A stretch of DNA of 64,000 bases. It comes from Oasisia sp. SBJ-2009. Lineage: Eukaryota; Annelida; Polychaeta; Sabellida; Siboglinidae. The position numbers were made by a program, and so were the translations under genes. Under the pieces are notes generated by a model. That model was not told the DNA's origin, ran no database searches, and saw only the letters and a list, made by a program, of their open reading frames with translations. The stretch lies in the NCBI GenBank assembly GCA_964017155.1, contig OZ024856.1:2432201-2496200 (forward strand), given 5' to 3'. The first letter of the stretch is position 1. Every line of letters starts with the position of its first letter. Below, piece after piece: positions 27,201-38,521 of the stretch.

Positions 27201-30200
27201 TAGATTGTTGATGTCGCTGTCGATACTGGATGCAACGCCGGGGTACTGCAACAAAATGTCTTTATGTAGCACTGTATCGAGGTTCATGGAAATACTCAAA
27301 AAGATTTAATAGTTCAACCCAAGGCGGGTTGGGTTCAAATACATATTTGTATACCAAAATTTTGTGTATTTGTATTTGAATTGAAAATCAAAACAGGGCG
27401 CGTATTTGTATTTGATCTGTATTTGAAAAGTATTTGCAAATACAATCAAATACACACAATACCATTTTAACAACAAAAGGTAAAGCACCGCCTGACATAA
27501 ACTCACTGGCTCAGAATGTTTTTCACACCTGGTCAACTGTGGGCAGGCAGCACTGAGAAAATTGCCCTACAGTGAAGCTGGTCAAACATTAGCATCAATG
27601 AATGACTGGGAAGCCAGTGAAGCTTATCTATAGCCATAAAGGCAGATATTCACAGGGAAGGTACTTCAAAGAATCCTGCTGTCACCTGCTGTGTAAACAT
27701 CCTGGGGAACAAAGGAACCCATATCACAATAAGGGAAGTTTAGTAACCCTGCCTGCCAATTAGTCAATCAAACAGTTACTCAAGCCTTTATAGCAACAGT
27801 GACCCTAATCAATTCTAAATATTTTGATGGACTAATGAACTTTTGAATTTTCCAGGCATGGGGTCAAATACATTTGTAAAGTATTTGATACTTTCAAATA
27901 TTTTTTTCAAATACATTGTCAGTATCAACATTTCTGTTTCATGATCACACTGCCTGCCAAACTGATTACCTTTCACCAAATAATTATTTTCAACCTTCAA
28001 AATACCCATTGACTGCAACTTGAATGTGTCTTTCTCCCTACAGTGTTAATTATTTTAAAAAGTACTTCTGAGTCACCTGTATCTTCATGGCGACAGGGCG
28101 GCCGTCTAGAAGCACCCCACGGTGCACCTGCCCAATGGAGGCGGCCGCGAATGGTTTGTCATCAAACGACTGCAGCTGGTCCTTCCAGTCGGGACCCAGC
28201 TCGGACGCAATCACTCGCTGTGGGGGAAAGTCATGTGTCTAGTACAAGCAGATTAGCTACAGCGTCACTGCATGATAAAATCAATTGTTCTTATACAGAA
28301 CTGTTTCCACTCCTTGGGGCTGCACAAAGCATTACACGTTGCTCCCTGGCAGACCTCAATCAAACACCACCATGATCTCTCTGGGAAGATTTCAGCCACT
28401 TTGCAATTACCACGCAAAGATCATTTGTAGAAAAATAAATAATACATTCATATTTGAATTGGAGCAACATGAAGTGAATGAACATGTCTACAGTCAAAGA
28501 GTATTCTTAGTCAGTAGTGACTACTTTGTAATTAAGTAATAAATGATAATCTAAGGGTGAAACCCAACACAATAAATGCTTTAGCAATTGTTTATTTTCT
28601 GACATCAGATATGAGGGAATTTTAAGTTATCCAGAACACTGTTTATGATAATTATGATTACACTTATTTGTAACAATTGCAATTATGATCACACTTATAT
28701 GTGTAACGAATCGCATAGGCAATTGTAAATATTTACCTACTTACTAACTATGAACAGTTTGCATGGTCAACTGGATAACCATAGTGATTGTAAACAAAGT
28801 TGTTCAACATGCCAATGATGGTTGTTATTATAGTACCATGGTTATTTAAATAAATAAATAAATAAATAAATATACACTGGTCATAAGACTATGAGAAAGA
28901 GCAAATATAACACAAACCTCCATTTGCCAGGAAGGCATAAAGTCGGCACTTTGTCTGACTCTGTCAAATATCATCTTCAACTCGGGATTGATAAACGAAT
29001 CATCTGCAATGGGCAAGTAGTTTGTGGTTAGATTCTGCTCACAACCAAAACTGCTTATTGCCCTCAAAACTCAGTGAAACAAAAAAAACTGTGATGTCAT
29101 TTGTTTACAACATCCACACAAACAAACCTCATCATTTAATAAACTTAAGTTTCTTCACAACTTTTAGTCTCCTAATGTGGTAATGGATCTACAGTGTGTA
29201 CTTGGTAGGTTTTCTACCATCCATCCAATCTCTAATTTTTAAATGTGTTTTATTTTACGAGTTTTATAATTGATTTTCGAGTTCATTTAAAAAACGAACA
29301 GCAAATGAAGACAAAAACACAAAGAGGTGGGATGGGGGCGTAAATACAATTTATTTGTTCAATCTCTGTAAAAATATCTTCTATAACGATATCATGTGGG
29401 TAAGACGTCCTGTGACTTGGTCGGGCCAACATGAAATGATTGTCAAATACAACAGCAAGGATGAACACTGCATCTATTGTGTGCAGGTAATGCAGTTATG
29501 AAGATACAAGACATTGATCTGAATGGCCAGGCAAATCATCATCGCCACTACATGTACTATCAAGGGCAAAAACTAGCTATTGCATGTTCAAATATTGACA
29601 TTAATGTACATTTCAAATGTTCTAAGTGTGTACCAAATTTCATGTTTTCTCATTAAGCCAAAATACAGCTATTTGTTCAACATATCAGCTGAACTAAAAT
29701 TAGTTGTACCTACCCTGAATACTGATCATCTGTCCCAGCTTGAGAGCTGCTCCACGGACCCGACACAGGGTGTTCACAATCCTCTCCACATTCGCTTCTG
29801 TCATGAATGGATTCTTCTCCACAGCACGAAACACACTGTCTGTAAACACACATTGTCTGTAAACACATCACACACTGTCTATAAACACAACACACACTGT
29901 CTGTAAATACACACTGTATAAAATAAAACTCCTGTAAAAGGAAACTTCAGAAGTAATAATTCCAAGCTATATAAAATACCTGGTTGTGTGAGGCTGGAAT
30001 AAGACCCAATTTGATCCAGATGACCAAACATATAAATGACTGTGAACTCTTGACCAGCTCCCTTACTTACACGCCACCTGGAGTTTGTTGTTGGAACTTG
30101 GGATGGTGATCTCAACAGTCTTGTCTCAATAATAAATTATGATCTAGATATTGCTGCAGTAAAGCATGTGAGACAGCCGACACACGGGGCCAGTGTGCCA

Positions 30201-32430
30201 GTGTTGTGTTCTCTAATCCCTACCTTCTTTCTTGATGCCGAGTCCTCTCCGAGTAACTTCAGCCAACGCGCCAAAGCCCAGTCCCGCAGCCAAACCTACA
30301 ACACACAGCTCCTGTGTATATGTCTTCCTGGCCTACAGCAGTTGCTACAAGCACCACACTGTGCACATGTTTCATATTGCTTGCACTGAATATTACATGG
30401 CACCAAACATCCAATGGAAAATACAATGAGCATGTTCATAAAACAAAAGTTACAGACACAGATCATGATAGATTTGGAAGAAAGAAAACAAGAAAGAAGA
30501 GCTAATGCTAATGGAAATCAACGACACAGTCAACAGGTGTAAGTTTCACTTACTGCCAAAACTCATAAGACGTCCAATTCGAGAACCAGGCACTTTCCGT
30601 TCACGCGATTTTTCATTCAGCTGCAAAACACATTGAGATTAAAAACCATACATCTATTACAAGAGCTAACAGATATTTGTTTTAGTTTATTAAAGCTTGT
30701 TTAACTACACCTGCTGACATGTATAGTGTCTAGCAGGAGAAATGTTTACCAGGAAGAACAAATTAATAAACAATGAACAGTTAACTTGTAAAAACAAACC
30801 AGGAACACAGGAATTGTAAAATACAGTGTAGAATGTATACTTGTTCCGTTCAATTAATTTCCTTTGTATTTATCAAAAATTAGTATATACACCAACAATC
30901 CAATCACTTCCTTTAATTACTTCCAAAATAATACAAATTGTAACACACTTTCCATATGCCTATATAATCTCCTGGTAGAAAGAGAAACATTTACCTTCTG
31001 TGTAAGTGTTGGTCGAATTGGCTTAGCTGCCTTGCTTCGTTGTTTTGTGCGACTCTGTGACACTCTGGCTGCTGCAAAGTGGTCATCAACTGGCTTTGTG
31101 GCTGTACCAAATTTGGGCAGAACATCATCTGTCCTTGGCGCATTCTCCCCTGTCCTTGGCACTCTGTCCTGTGTCATCGGTTGTTCACTGTCAACATGCT
31201 GTCTGCTACCTGCGGAGGAACTGGTGGCTTCTGATGAAAATGGATTTGGCATTGACATAATGTTCGCCTTTGTTGCAGAAGGCGAGTCTGCAGTGGCTGC
31301 AAAGCCAAAGATTTGCTGCCCTGGATTTTTCATTTTCTCTGCCACAGACGCTGCCTTCTCCTGCACATTCTCCCTCAGCACGGAGGAGGCTTTCTCAATC
31401 GCGTCTGAGATGTTTCCCTAAAACAGAACAGACAATGGCATCTGAAAGACTGTGTCTGTTTTGTTTACATTTATAAATTAATACATTCATCAGAGCTCTG
31501 TGTCCTGGACTAAAGTAAAATCAATTTATATACCGAGTCTAGACATTTCCACTTAATTACAGAGTGCCAACACAGCTTTATTCAGAGACCCATCATTTTA
31601 ACGGGAACACCTGTTTTCGATGGGTATAAATACCACTGGACAGATAAAAAGTAAAGAGCAAAACAAGACGTCTTAAAAAATGAAAGATACCATTAGCTAT
31701 GCCTTTAAATATGTGTGTGTAGAAACTGTAGATGGATGTCACACATGTGATGATGTGTGCTTGTAGTTTATTTCAGGTCATAGAACAAAACACATCTCAA
31801 CAGGCTTGTATGTATATGAGGTAACAATGTAACACGGATCCACAAAACAATGTGTGACTGTTTTTTATCCTGCATTAATCCCTGAGTGTCAAAGACGCTC
31901 TATTTTAACCAATACTTTGGCTGATGCATAAATAATTAAATGAAGAGACAATGCGTCGAAGAGAACATTACTTCTGCCTAAATGACCTTGTGTATTTTTT
32001 TTTAGCCTTTCTATATTTATTTATTTATAATGTTTTTATTAGTCTGTCTTTATGCACTTTTATATAATATACAGTTAATTTTGTTTTAGTTATACATTTG
32101 GGTAATTCGTTTTAAGAACATGTTATCATGTACATGTAAAGCGCCCTGAATAGTTTTTAAGCTAGATTTGGCGCTATATAAGTTTATTTTATTTATTTTA
32201 TTTATTCAATGATTAAAACAATCATTAGAATGACTGACCTTGACAGAGTCCTGCTTCACGAGGACGTCACTGATCTTGTCCTCCACCTTGCTGCTACAGT
32301 CCTGCACGGCCGACCGCATGCTGGAGTTGAGCCACATGCGACTGCATTCTGCCCGCTGATGGCTGGCTAGAGCCTGCATCACCTTCTCCAGGCCTCGCAC
32401 CAGGGCAAACAGATCACTGGACCACGCCAT
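21213..32430 (-). CDS. COQ8A: COQ8A/ADCK3-type atypical kinase (UbiB family), 660 aa
   Basis: Thirteen coding exons in transcription order: 32239-32430, 30995-31417, 30554-30620, 30224-30295, 29714-29839, 28918-29003, 28077-28217, 27164-27245, 25606-25699, 24243-24384, 22556-22663, 21921-22073, 21213-21509. Phases agree throughout and give 661 codons (human COQ8A: 647 aa). Diagnostic features: the KxGQ motif at 285-288 (KLGQ) in the helical extension; the alanine-rich loop AAAS at 346-349, which replaces the kinase P-loop; VAMK with the ATP-site lysine at 367; QTDPNWSNF at 495-503; and DFG at 516-518. Residues ~228-245 are a glycine-rich hydrophobic stretch ([12 protein letters not shown]). 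The family acts in the mitochondrial matrix-facing inner membrane and supports coenzyme Q biosynthesis through ATPase activity on the CoQ complex. No frameshift or lost key residue is seen. Exon 2 (141 aa, Ser/Ala-rich) is poorly conserved, as in the family's N-terminus. A 5' non-coding exon probably lies near 34.1-34.2 kb. Confidence 0.93.
22200..22270 (+). repeat. Second copy of the TATAGCGCC / GGCG-TTTTACA repeat
   Basis: It has AATATAGCGCC, a spacer, then GGCGTTTTACAGC, matching the motif pair seen near 17.6 kb. It lies in COQ8A intron 11. Confidence 0.4.
22648..24226 (-). repeat. 29-bp minisatellite containing the COQ8A exon 11 acceptor
   Basis: About 54 copies of a 29-bp unit fill COQ8A intron 10. 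On the minus strand each unit contains TGTTGTAG (the acceptor) followed by GCCTGTGAGAACATG, the first 15 bases of exon 11. The real exon start (22663) is the final unit, and the other end of the array reaches within about 20 bases of the exon 10 donor. Some units carry variants (TCCACACAGACC, or AACACATTC in place of AACATGTTC). Confidence 0.95.
25703..26192 (-). repeat. ~18-bp degenerate minisatellite next to COQ8A exon 9 acceptor
   Basis: It consists of repeats of CCACAGCACCACACGTAA and variants (ACATGTAACACCACAGCACC), beginning within a few bases of the exon 9 acceptor (CTGTCCAG/GACTG on the minus strand) and decaying leftward into intron 8-proximal sequence with larger periods. Confidence 0.88.
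26563..27143 (-). repeat. 17-bp minisatellite near COQ8A exon 8 donor
   Basis: About 34 nearly perfect copies of GATGACAGGTGCTACGT end about 20 bases from the exon 8 donor (GATG/GTGAGAAC, minus strand). The only common variant is ACG to ACA within the unit, in runs of two to four units. Confidence 0.96.
27320..27925. mobile_element. Candidate inverted-repeat element rich in CAAATAC/GTATTTG
   Basis: Both ends of this ~0.6-kb stretch in COQ8A intron 7 are dense in GTATTTG and CAAATAC words in both orientations. The left end has GGGTTCAAATACATATTTGT and the right end GGGGTCAAATACATTTGTA. The middle is unrelated and has no ORF of note. This looks like a non-autonomous transposon, but exact ends and a target duplication are not clear. 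Confidence 0.35.
28850..28873. repeat. (AAAT)n microsatellite
   Basis: Six AAAT/AATA tetranucleotides in COQ8A intron 6. Confidence 0.9.
32125..32195 (-). repeat. Third copy of the TATAGCGCC repeat, inverted
   Basis: On the minus strand: ACTTATATAGCGCC, spacer, then GGGCGCTTTACATG, with an AT-rich (TTTATTTTA)n tail adjoining. It matches the copies at 17.6 and 22.2 kb and lies in COQ8A intron 1, next to exon 1. Confidence 0.45.
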
Positions 32431-33466
32431 GTCACTGGCCCTACAGACATCAGGGCAAACAGATCACTGGACCACGCCATCTCACTGGCCCTACAGACAT
32501 CAGGGCAAACAGATCACTGGACCACGCCATCTCACTGGCCCTACAGACATCAGGGCAAACAGATCACTGGACCACGCCATCTCACTGGCCCTACAGACAT
32601 CAGGACAAACAGATCACTGGACCACGCCATCTCACTGGCCCTACAGACATCAGGACAAACAGATCACTGGACCACGCCATCTCACTGGCCCTACAGACAT
32701 CAGGACAAACAAATCACTGGACCACGCCATCTCACTGGCCCTACAGACATCAGGGCAAACAGATCGCTGGACCACGCCATCTCACTGGCCCTACAGACAT
32801 CAGGACAAACAGATCGCTGGACCACGCCATCTCACTGGCCCTACAGACATCAGGGCAAACAGATCACTGGACCACGCCATATCACTGGCCCTACAGACAT
32901 CAGGGCAAACAGATCACTGGACCACGCCATCTCACTGGCCCTACAGACATCAGGGCAAACAGATCACTGGACCACACCATCTCACTGGCCCTACAGACAT
33001 CAGGACAAACAGATCACAGGACCACACCATCTCACTGGCCCTACAATGACATCAGGGTAAACAGATCACTGGACCACGCCATCTCACTGGTCCTACAGAC
33101 ATCAGGACAAACAGATCGCTGGACCACGCCATCTCACTGGCCCTACAGACATCAGGACAAACAGATCACTGGACCACGCCATCTCATTGGTCCTACAGAC
33201 ATCAGGACAAACAGATCACTGGACCACGCCATCTCACTGGCCCTACAAAGACATCAGGACAAACAGATCACTGGACCACGCCATCTCACTGGCCTTACAA
33301 AGACACCAGGACAAACAGATCACTGGACCACGCCATCTCACTGGCCCTACAAAGACACCAGGGCAAACAGATCACTGGACCACGCCATCTCACTGGTCCT
33401 ACAAAGACATCAGGACAAACAGATCACTGGACCATGCCATCTCACTGGCCCTACAAAGACATCAAC
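32404..33466 (-). repeat. 50-bp minisatellite derived from the COQ8A start-codon exon
   Basis: About 21 copies. On the minus strand each unit holds a polypyrimidine-poor TGTCTGTAG acceptor-like site, then GGCCAGTGAGATGGCGTGG and TCCAGTGATCTGTTTGCCCTG, the beginning of the first coding exon including the ATG. The functional copy (ATG at 32430) is the last unit in transcription order. The last six or so copies at the high-coordinate end carry an extra AA or AG next to the CTACA segment. Confidence 0.95.
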
Positions 33467-34699
33467 TGAGACAGGGTGACAAGTCACATTCACACACTAA
33501 CTGACACAATAGAGTTTACACTGACACAGTCAGTCAAATCATCAAACAAATGTCACAAACAGACACAAATCACAACGTGACAGACTCAGTGACATATGAG
33601 ACAAGTGCTTGTGTCACTGTCTGTGACATAGCTACTGTCAGTTGTACTACTACTTGTCTACTAGTAGTAGTAGTAGTAGCAATAATTCATAAGTCATAGA
33701 CATAGTAGCCAATGTAGGCATACTTGCACACGCATACGTAATGTTGATTCATTACAAAGGTCTGATTATTGTTCGATTACTTTATTTCATAACACTAGTC
33801 GGTAATTTTTATCTTTCTACTAACTCTGTTGTGTTTCATTAATGAATCATGATAGAATTATCAATTGTTGGTCAGACGTGATGCCTGTCAGCTGTCACCC
33901 CTGCCCCTGGGCCTGGCCCTGTGTCAGTGTCATCATCCACGATCCATTCTGCGTTCATGACTCGAGAAGTGTTCACGTGCCAACTTTCTGTATAGAAACG
34001 TCCCATTGACTTAGCTACTTGTATGTGCTGTTATCATACGTTACGGTTGTTAATGTTTTCTACTAAGGAAACAAACGCAACTCCTACGAAAGAGTACTTA
34101 CTGTGTACTCCATGCGCTCGAAAATGTTTTTATAATGTTGATCCGGAAGTAACCGGCAAGGGTTTTTAGTTTACTTCCGGTGTCATCAGAAATGGTGGCA
34201 TCACGGGTGGCATCAAAATGTCAAACATCACGAACAGGAATAGGAGTGAAATCATTCCCATACTTAAATATGGCCGTTTTTTAATCGTTCATATATATGT
34301 ATACACATAAGTTACCTAGCAGAAAGCCAGAAATTAATATTCTGTATGCACGTCACATGCCAACACGTACCAAAAGCAACTCCGATCCAAGCGGCTTAAG
34401 TTCCCCCCCCCCCTCCGATCGGTGCCCCACACACCACATCATCTTCATACATAGTATAAATATGAGGCCAATTTTAAAATGGTATCATTCCTCCTATGTA
34501 TGAGTTATGTTATGCTGCTGCGAACTACGCTGTCGTAGACCTGGTCCTGGAGAGTGATAAATTTTTCTCAAATTCTGTAGTAATATTTTCTGTAAATCTG
34601 TATTGACATTCCATGTTTAACACGTGGTGTGGACGGTGTATATGCTGAACACCTTAAACATTGTGATAAGCGCATTGTGCCTTAACTTGCTATGTGTAT
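33467..34699. other. Upstream region of COQ8A
   Basis: It has a short AGT triplet run at 33.66 kb. ETS-type sites lie at about 34.14-34.19 kb (CCGGAAGTAACCGGC and TTACTTCCGGTGTCATC), a likely COQ8A transcription start on the minus strand. No coding exon is recognised. Confidence 0.4.
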
Positions 34700-36062
34700 A
34701 ACTGTTTTTTTGTACATTGATTTTTACCTAGATCTTTGTTATCTGTTGTGCTGGTTCCTATTATCAAAGATTTACCATATTTTTGTGGCAAGATTAACAG
34801 CAAAGACAATTACAGACCTATTGCATTATCTAGTATTGTGTCAAAAAAATTTGAAAACATATTGTTAGACAGAATGTCAGTTATACTGTCAACAATGTCC
34901 AATCAGTTTGGATTTAAGAAAAAACACGGGACAGACTTGTGTATTTATGTCTTAAAGGAAGTTATTGACAGGCATAGGAGTCTAAATGGGTCTGTTTACA
35001 TTTTTTTAGATGCTTCTAAAGCTTTTGATAGAGTGAAACATTCTATCTTATTTCAAAAGTTGATTGACAGGGGAGTACCTGGATATATTGTTAGACTGCT
35101 TATATATTGGTATTCAAATCAGACTATGTGTATAAGGTGGTCAGGCAAATTGTCGGAACATTTTGGTGTTACAAATGGTGTCAGGCAAGCTGGTATACTT
35201 TCACCATACCTTTTTAATATATACGGATGATTTAACCATAGCTTTAAACAAATGTAACACAGGGTGTGTAATAGGTAGTACAACTATCAACCATCTTATG
35301 TATGTTGATGACTTGGTAATTCTGTCCCCATCTGTATCAGGACTTTCTGAACTGATGCAGGTATGTGGACACTATGGGTTAAAACATGATATCAAGTACA
35401 ATTCAAAGAAAAGTGCTGTGTTAATATTTAAAAGTAAATATATGAAATTTTTTGTTTGATGTTCCATCATGTAAGATTAATGATGAAACTATCCAAGAAG
35501 TGGATAATGTTAAATATTTGAGTTACTTTATTTCTATTACATTACATGATGACAAAAATATTTTACGCCAATGCCGACAACTATATGCTAGGGGTAATAC
35601 GCTACTGCGAAAATTTTACATGTGTTCCACTGAAATGAAGCTGACTTTGCTTAGAACTTTCTGTTCTCCCATGTATACTGCTCAGCTGTGGTGGAATTAC
35701 ACAGTAGCAAGTATACATAAACCTCATGTGGCTTACAATGTTTCGCTTATTGCTCAATCAGCCTAAATATTGCAGTGCCTCCACCATATTTGTAGAATAC
35801 CATGTACCAGATAGTAAAGCTATAATTAGAAACCTTGTATATGAATTCATGCGTAGACTTGATGCCTCTTATAATAAGGAATCAGGATATCTAATCCAGG
35901 ATAAGACGACATTGGATCAAAATGTTGTTTATACATAATAGTTTTTGATTGAATGTACCATTGTGCAATGTTTTTTCTATTTACCATGTGCAATACTTTT
36001 AAATATTTTGTAGTCACTTGTATTTGTTAATGTTTATAAAGATATTGAATTGAATTGAATAG
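34700..36062 (+). mobile_element. Degenerate LINE (non-LTR retrotransposon), RT to 3' end
   Basis: A 5'-truncated reverse transcriptase frame starts near 34736. It shows NYRPIALSS, FLDASKAFDR (motif A), GVTNGVRQAGILSPYLFN (the usual second G of RQGG is A) and YVDDLVILS (motif C with the catalytic DD). It is broken by frameshifts near 35222, 35450 and 35730, so it cannot make a full protein. The 3' end is a short (ATTGA)n tail at about 36041-36060, as in several LINE clades. I do not assign a clade. The upstream endonuclease region is absent. Confidence 0.88.
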
Positions 36063-36819
36063 TAGGTAGTGCCATCACACCATTACTAGTGTCAAACATC
36101 AACGAATGGCTAGTGACACTGTCACTAGCATCGGAAATGATCATATGTGTAGTCACAGCATCCTGTTGGAAGTCGACAATAATAATGGTGTAGTAACCAG
36201 TCGCTGGCTGACAGCCACTAGCCATATCAACGTTTGTGTTGGAAGTAAAAGATAATGCTGTAACGGTAGTCTGAGTTATAGCATGACTGTTGTTGGAAGT
36301 CAACGATAATGACACTCACATCAACAGTGTCGGAAATAACATGTCAGTCATGTCGTAAACAGGATTGGTGCAGTATGAGTAGCAGTTTTATCACTGAATT
36401 ATGTTTCATACATTGTTTTAGAGAAGGTTTGCTAGTAGCTACCACATGGTGGCCTGCCCACTTTGGTGCAAGTGGAGTCAGGCTTTGAGGTCAACCAGTT
36501 CGTATGATCACATTGTAGCACAGATCTTTTAGGTGGTTTTCAATAACCCACTTGCGACAGACTAAGCTCGACAATACTCTAGCCACATACATACGTGGCT
36601 ATTACAGAGTGCTGAGCTACAATGAGAAGAAAAAGAAGAAGAACAACACATGGATCAATGTAACTCAGTGGCAAGTTTTATTTTCAACAATGACTGAACT
36701 ATGTAAACACTTAACCAGAACTTTATTAACACAAATTTTACCCACAGTACTACTATAGGTACATATAGGTAATGGTAATGCCAAAAAAATGCAAAAAAGT
36801 CAATTGACTTACCACCGAA
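36063..36819. other. Intergenic region between LINE and FAM98 3' end
   Basis: It contains a loose repetition of TGTTGGAAGT and TCGGAAAT words at 36.12-36.34 kb and the FAM98 3' UTR on the minus strand (reverse AATAAA-like TTTATT near 36720). No gene is recognised. Confidence 0.4.
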
Positions 36820-38475
36820 CTACCACCTACCACCCCTTCCCCCTCTCTTGCCCCCCCTCCCCCCAGAGTGGGGTCGTCCGTCGTCATACCCCCCATGGCC
36901 AGAGTAACCAGACTGTTGGTCACCCCCAAAGAAGCCTGACGCTGGGTTGCCCCCCTGGTGTGATGCGCCTGCGTTACTTGACCAGCCGGTGTCGCCCCGG
37001 AACTGTTGCTTCTCGCCCCAGCCGCCCTGCACCCTGTCTCCCCGCCCCCGGCCGCCTCCACGCCCCCCTCGGCCAGCTGACAACAGAAACATACACAACC
37101 TTCAAGACTCTCACACGTTTACCTGTTTATACAAAGTGTGCTAACTCTCAGATCTCTCCTACAGTTAATACTCTAACAGTTCAATAACTGAATGTCATAG
37201 GTAGCTAGGTAACAGCGCTACAGCCCGGCACATCATAATAATAATAGCAACCACCATAATTATGTGAAATGTTTACTTACAATCAGTATGATTAACCAAT
37301 TAATATTACCCAATTCTTTTAAATTAGTACACCCACTGACCACCCCCAGTACACACGCTGAATGACAACTGTGAATGATGTATCATAATATTTCTGTCAG
37401 ATGTTTTTGTGGGATTTCTCTCAGTTAAAATGAATAAAAAAAACCAGTGCTTGAATCAATATTATAATACATGCTCATTTAGCTCTATGTCCCCCAAAAA
37501 ACAAACAAAACCAATGAATTCGAAATTCCACATTTTGTGTTATGCCACCAGACTTTTTGGAATATGCATAATTGTTGCCACGCTTTCTGGCTGGATGCCT
37601 GTATTCTGAAGCCAGCTCCCTCCTGGGTCCCGGATAAAGAGGACAAGAATACTGACCACTCTGTGGGGGGCCCGCCTGACGCTTCTTGAACCCCGGCATC
37701 TCAGGCGGAGGCTGATCGGAGCTGTCGACACGTCCACCGCGGTCTGGCACCTGATACACACAGTTGCAAATCAACTCAGATCAAATAAAATCACATTTTG
37801 CAACAACACATTACATTCTACATATGCAAACAATAGTTTTAAAAGCTGTTATGTGGTGGTCCATGGCACAATGCCATCTACCTGTGACCCCAAAACAAAC
37901 TTCAAAATTTAATATATATATACTTATACATGTATGTACAGCAAATATAGCACTACAAGGAAAATAGGCATTTTTGTTAGGGCACATAAAGACTGAGTAA
38001 GAAATGCCCCCATCTGACTGTGTATCGTGTCTGAATGATTATTAGCAGCTGCCGCATTTGCTAAACTCACCTCTCCAATCGTGAAGCGGTTGATGTCACA
38101 CTCGACTCTTCCCTCACCACTGCTTGTCTTATCTATCTCGAGCAAGTCTACAAGAGAGAGAGAGAGCCACTCACCAGCACTGGCCACAATGTTAGTACTT
38201 TATATGGGGCAACTGAACTTGGTGTGGAAGGAGTGTGACACTATGATACAGGTTACAGGTAAGCCAACCACATGCAGAAGTTATGCTAAGATGCATAGCA
38301 TAGCTTCTGAATGTGGTTGGGCAGCTGATAGCTGTTTCGATATTTTCTTGTTCATGAATCCTAGAGAAAGATATCGGCAATGGATTTATGACTGAACTAT
38401 ATTACTAATTCTACATATAAAATTAATAATTGTTTAGTTTTGTGTTTGTTTACCGAGAGATGTATAATATATGTG

Positions 38476-38521
<46 letters not shown>

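Noticed and set aside
32429..33504. Plus-strand 206- and 105-codon frames (SLALQTSGQTDHW)
   Set aside because: Antisense of the 50-bp array derived from COQ8A exon 1.
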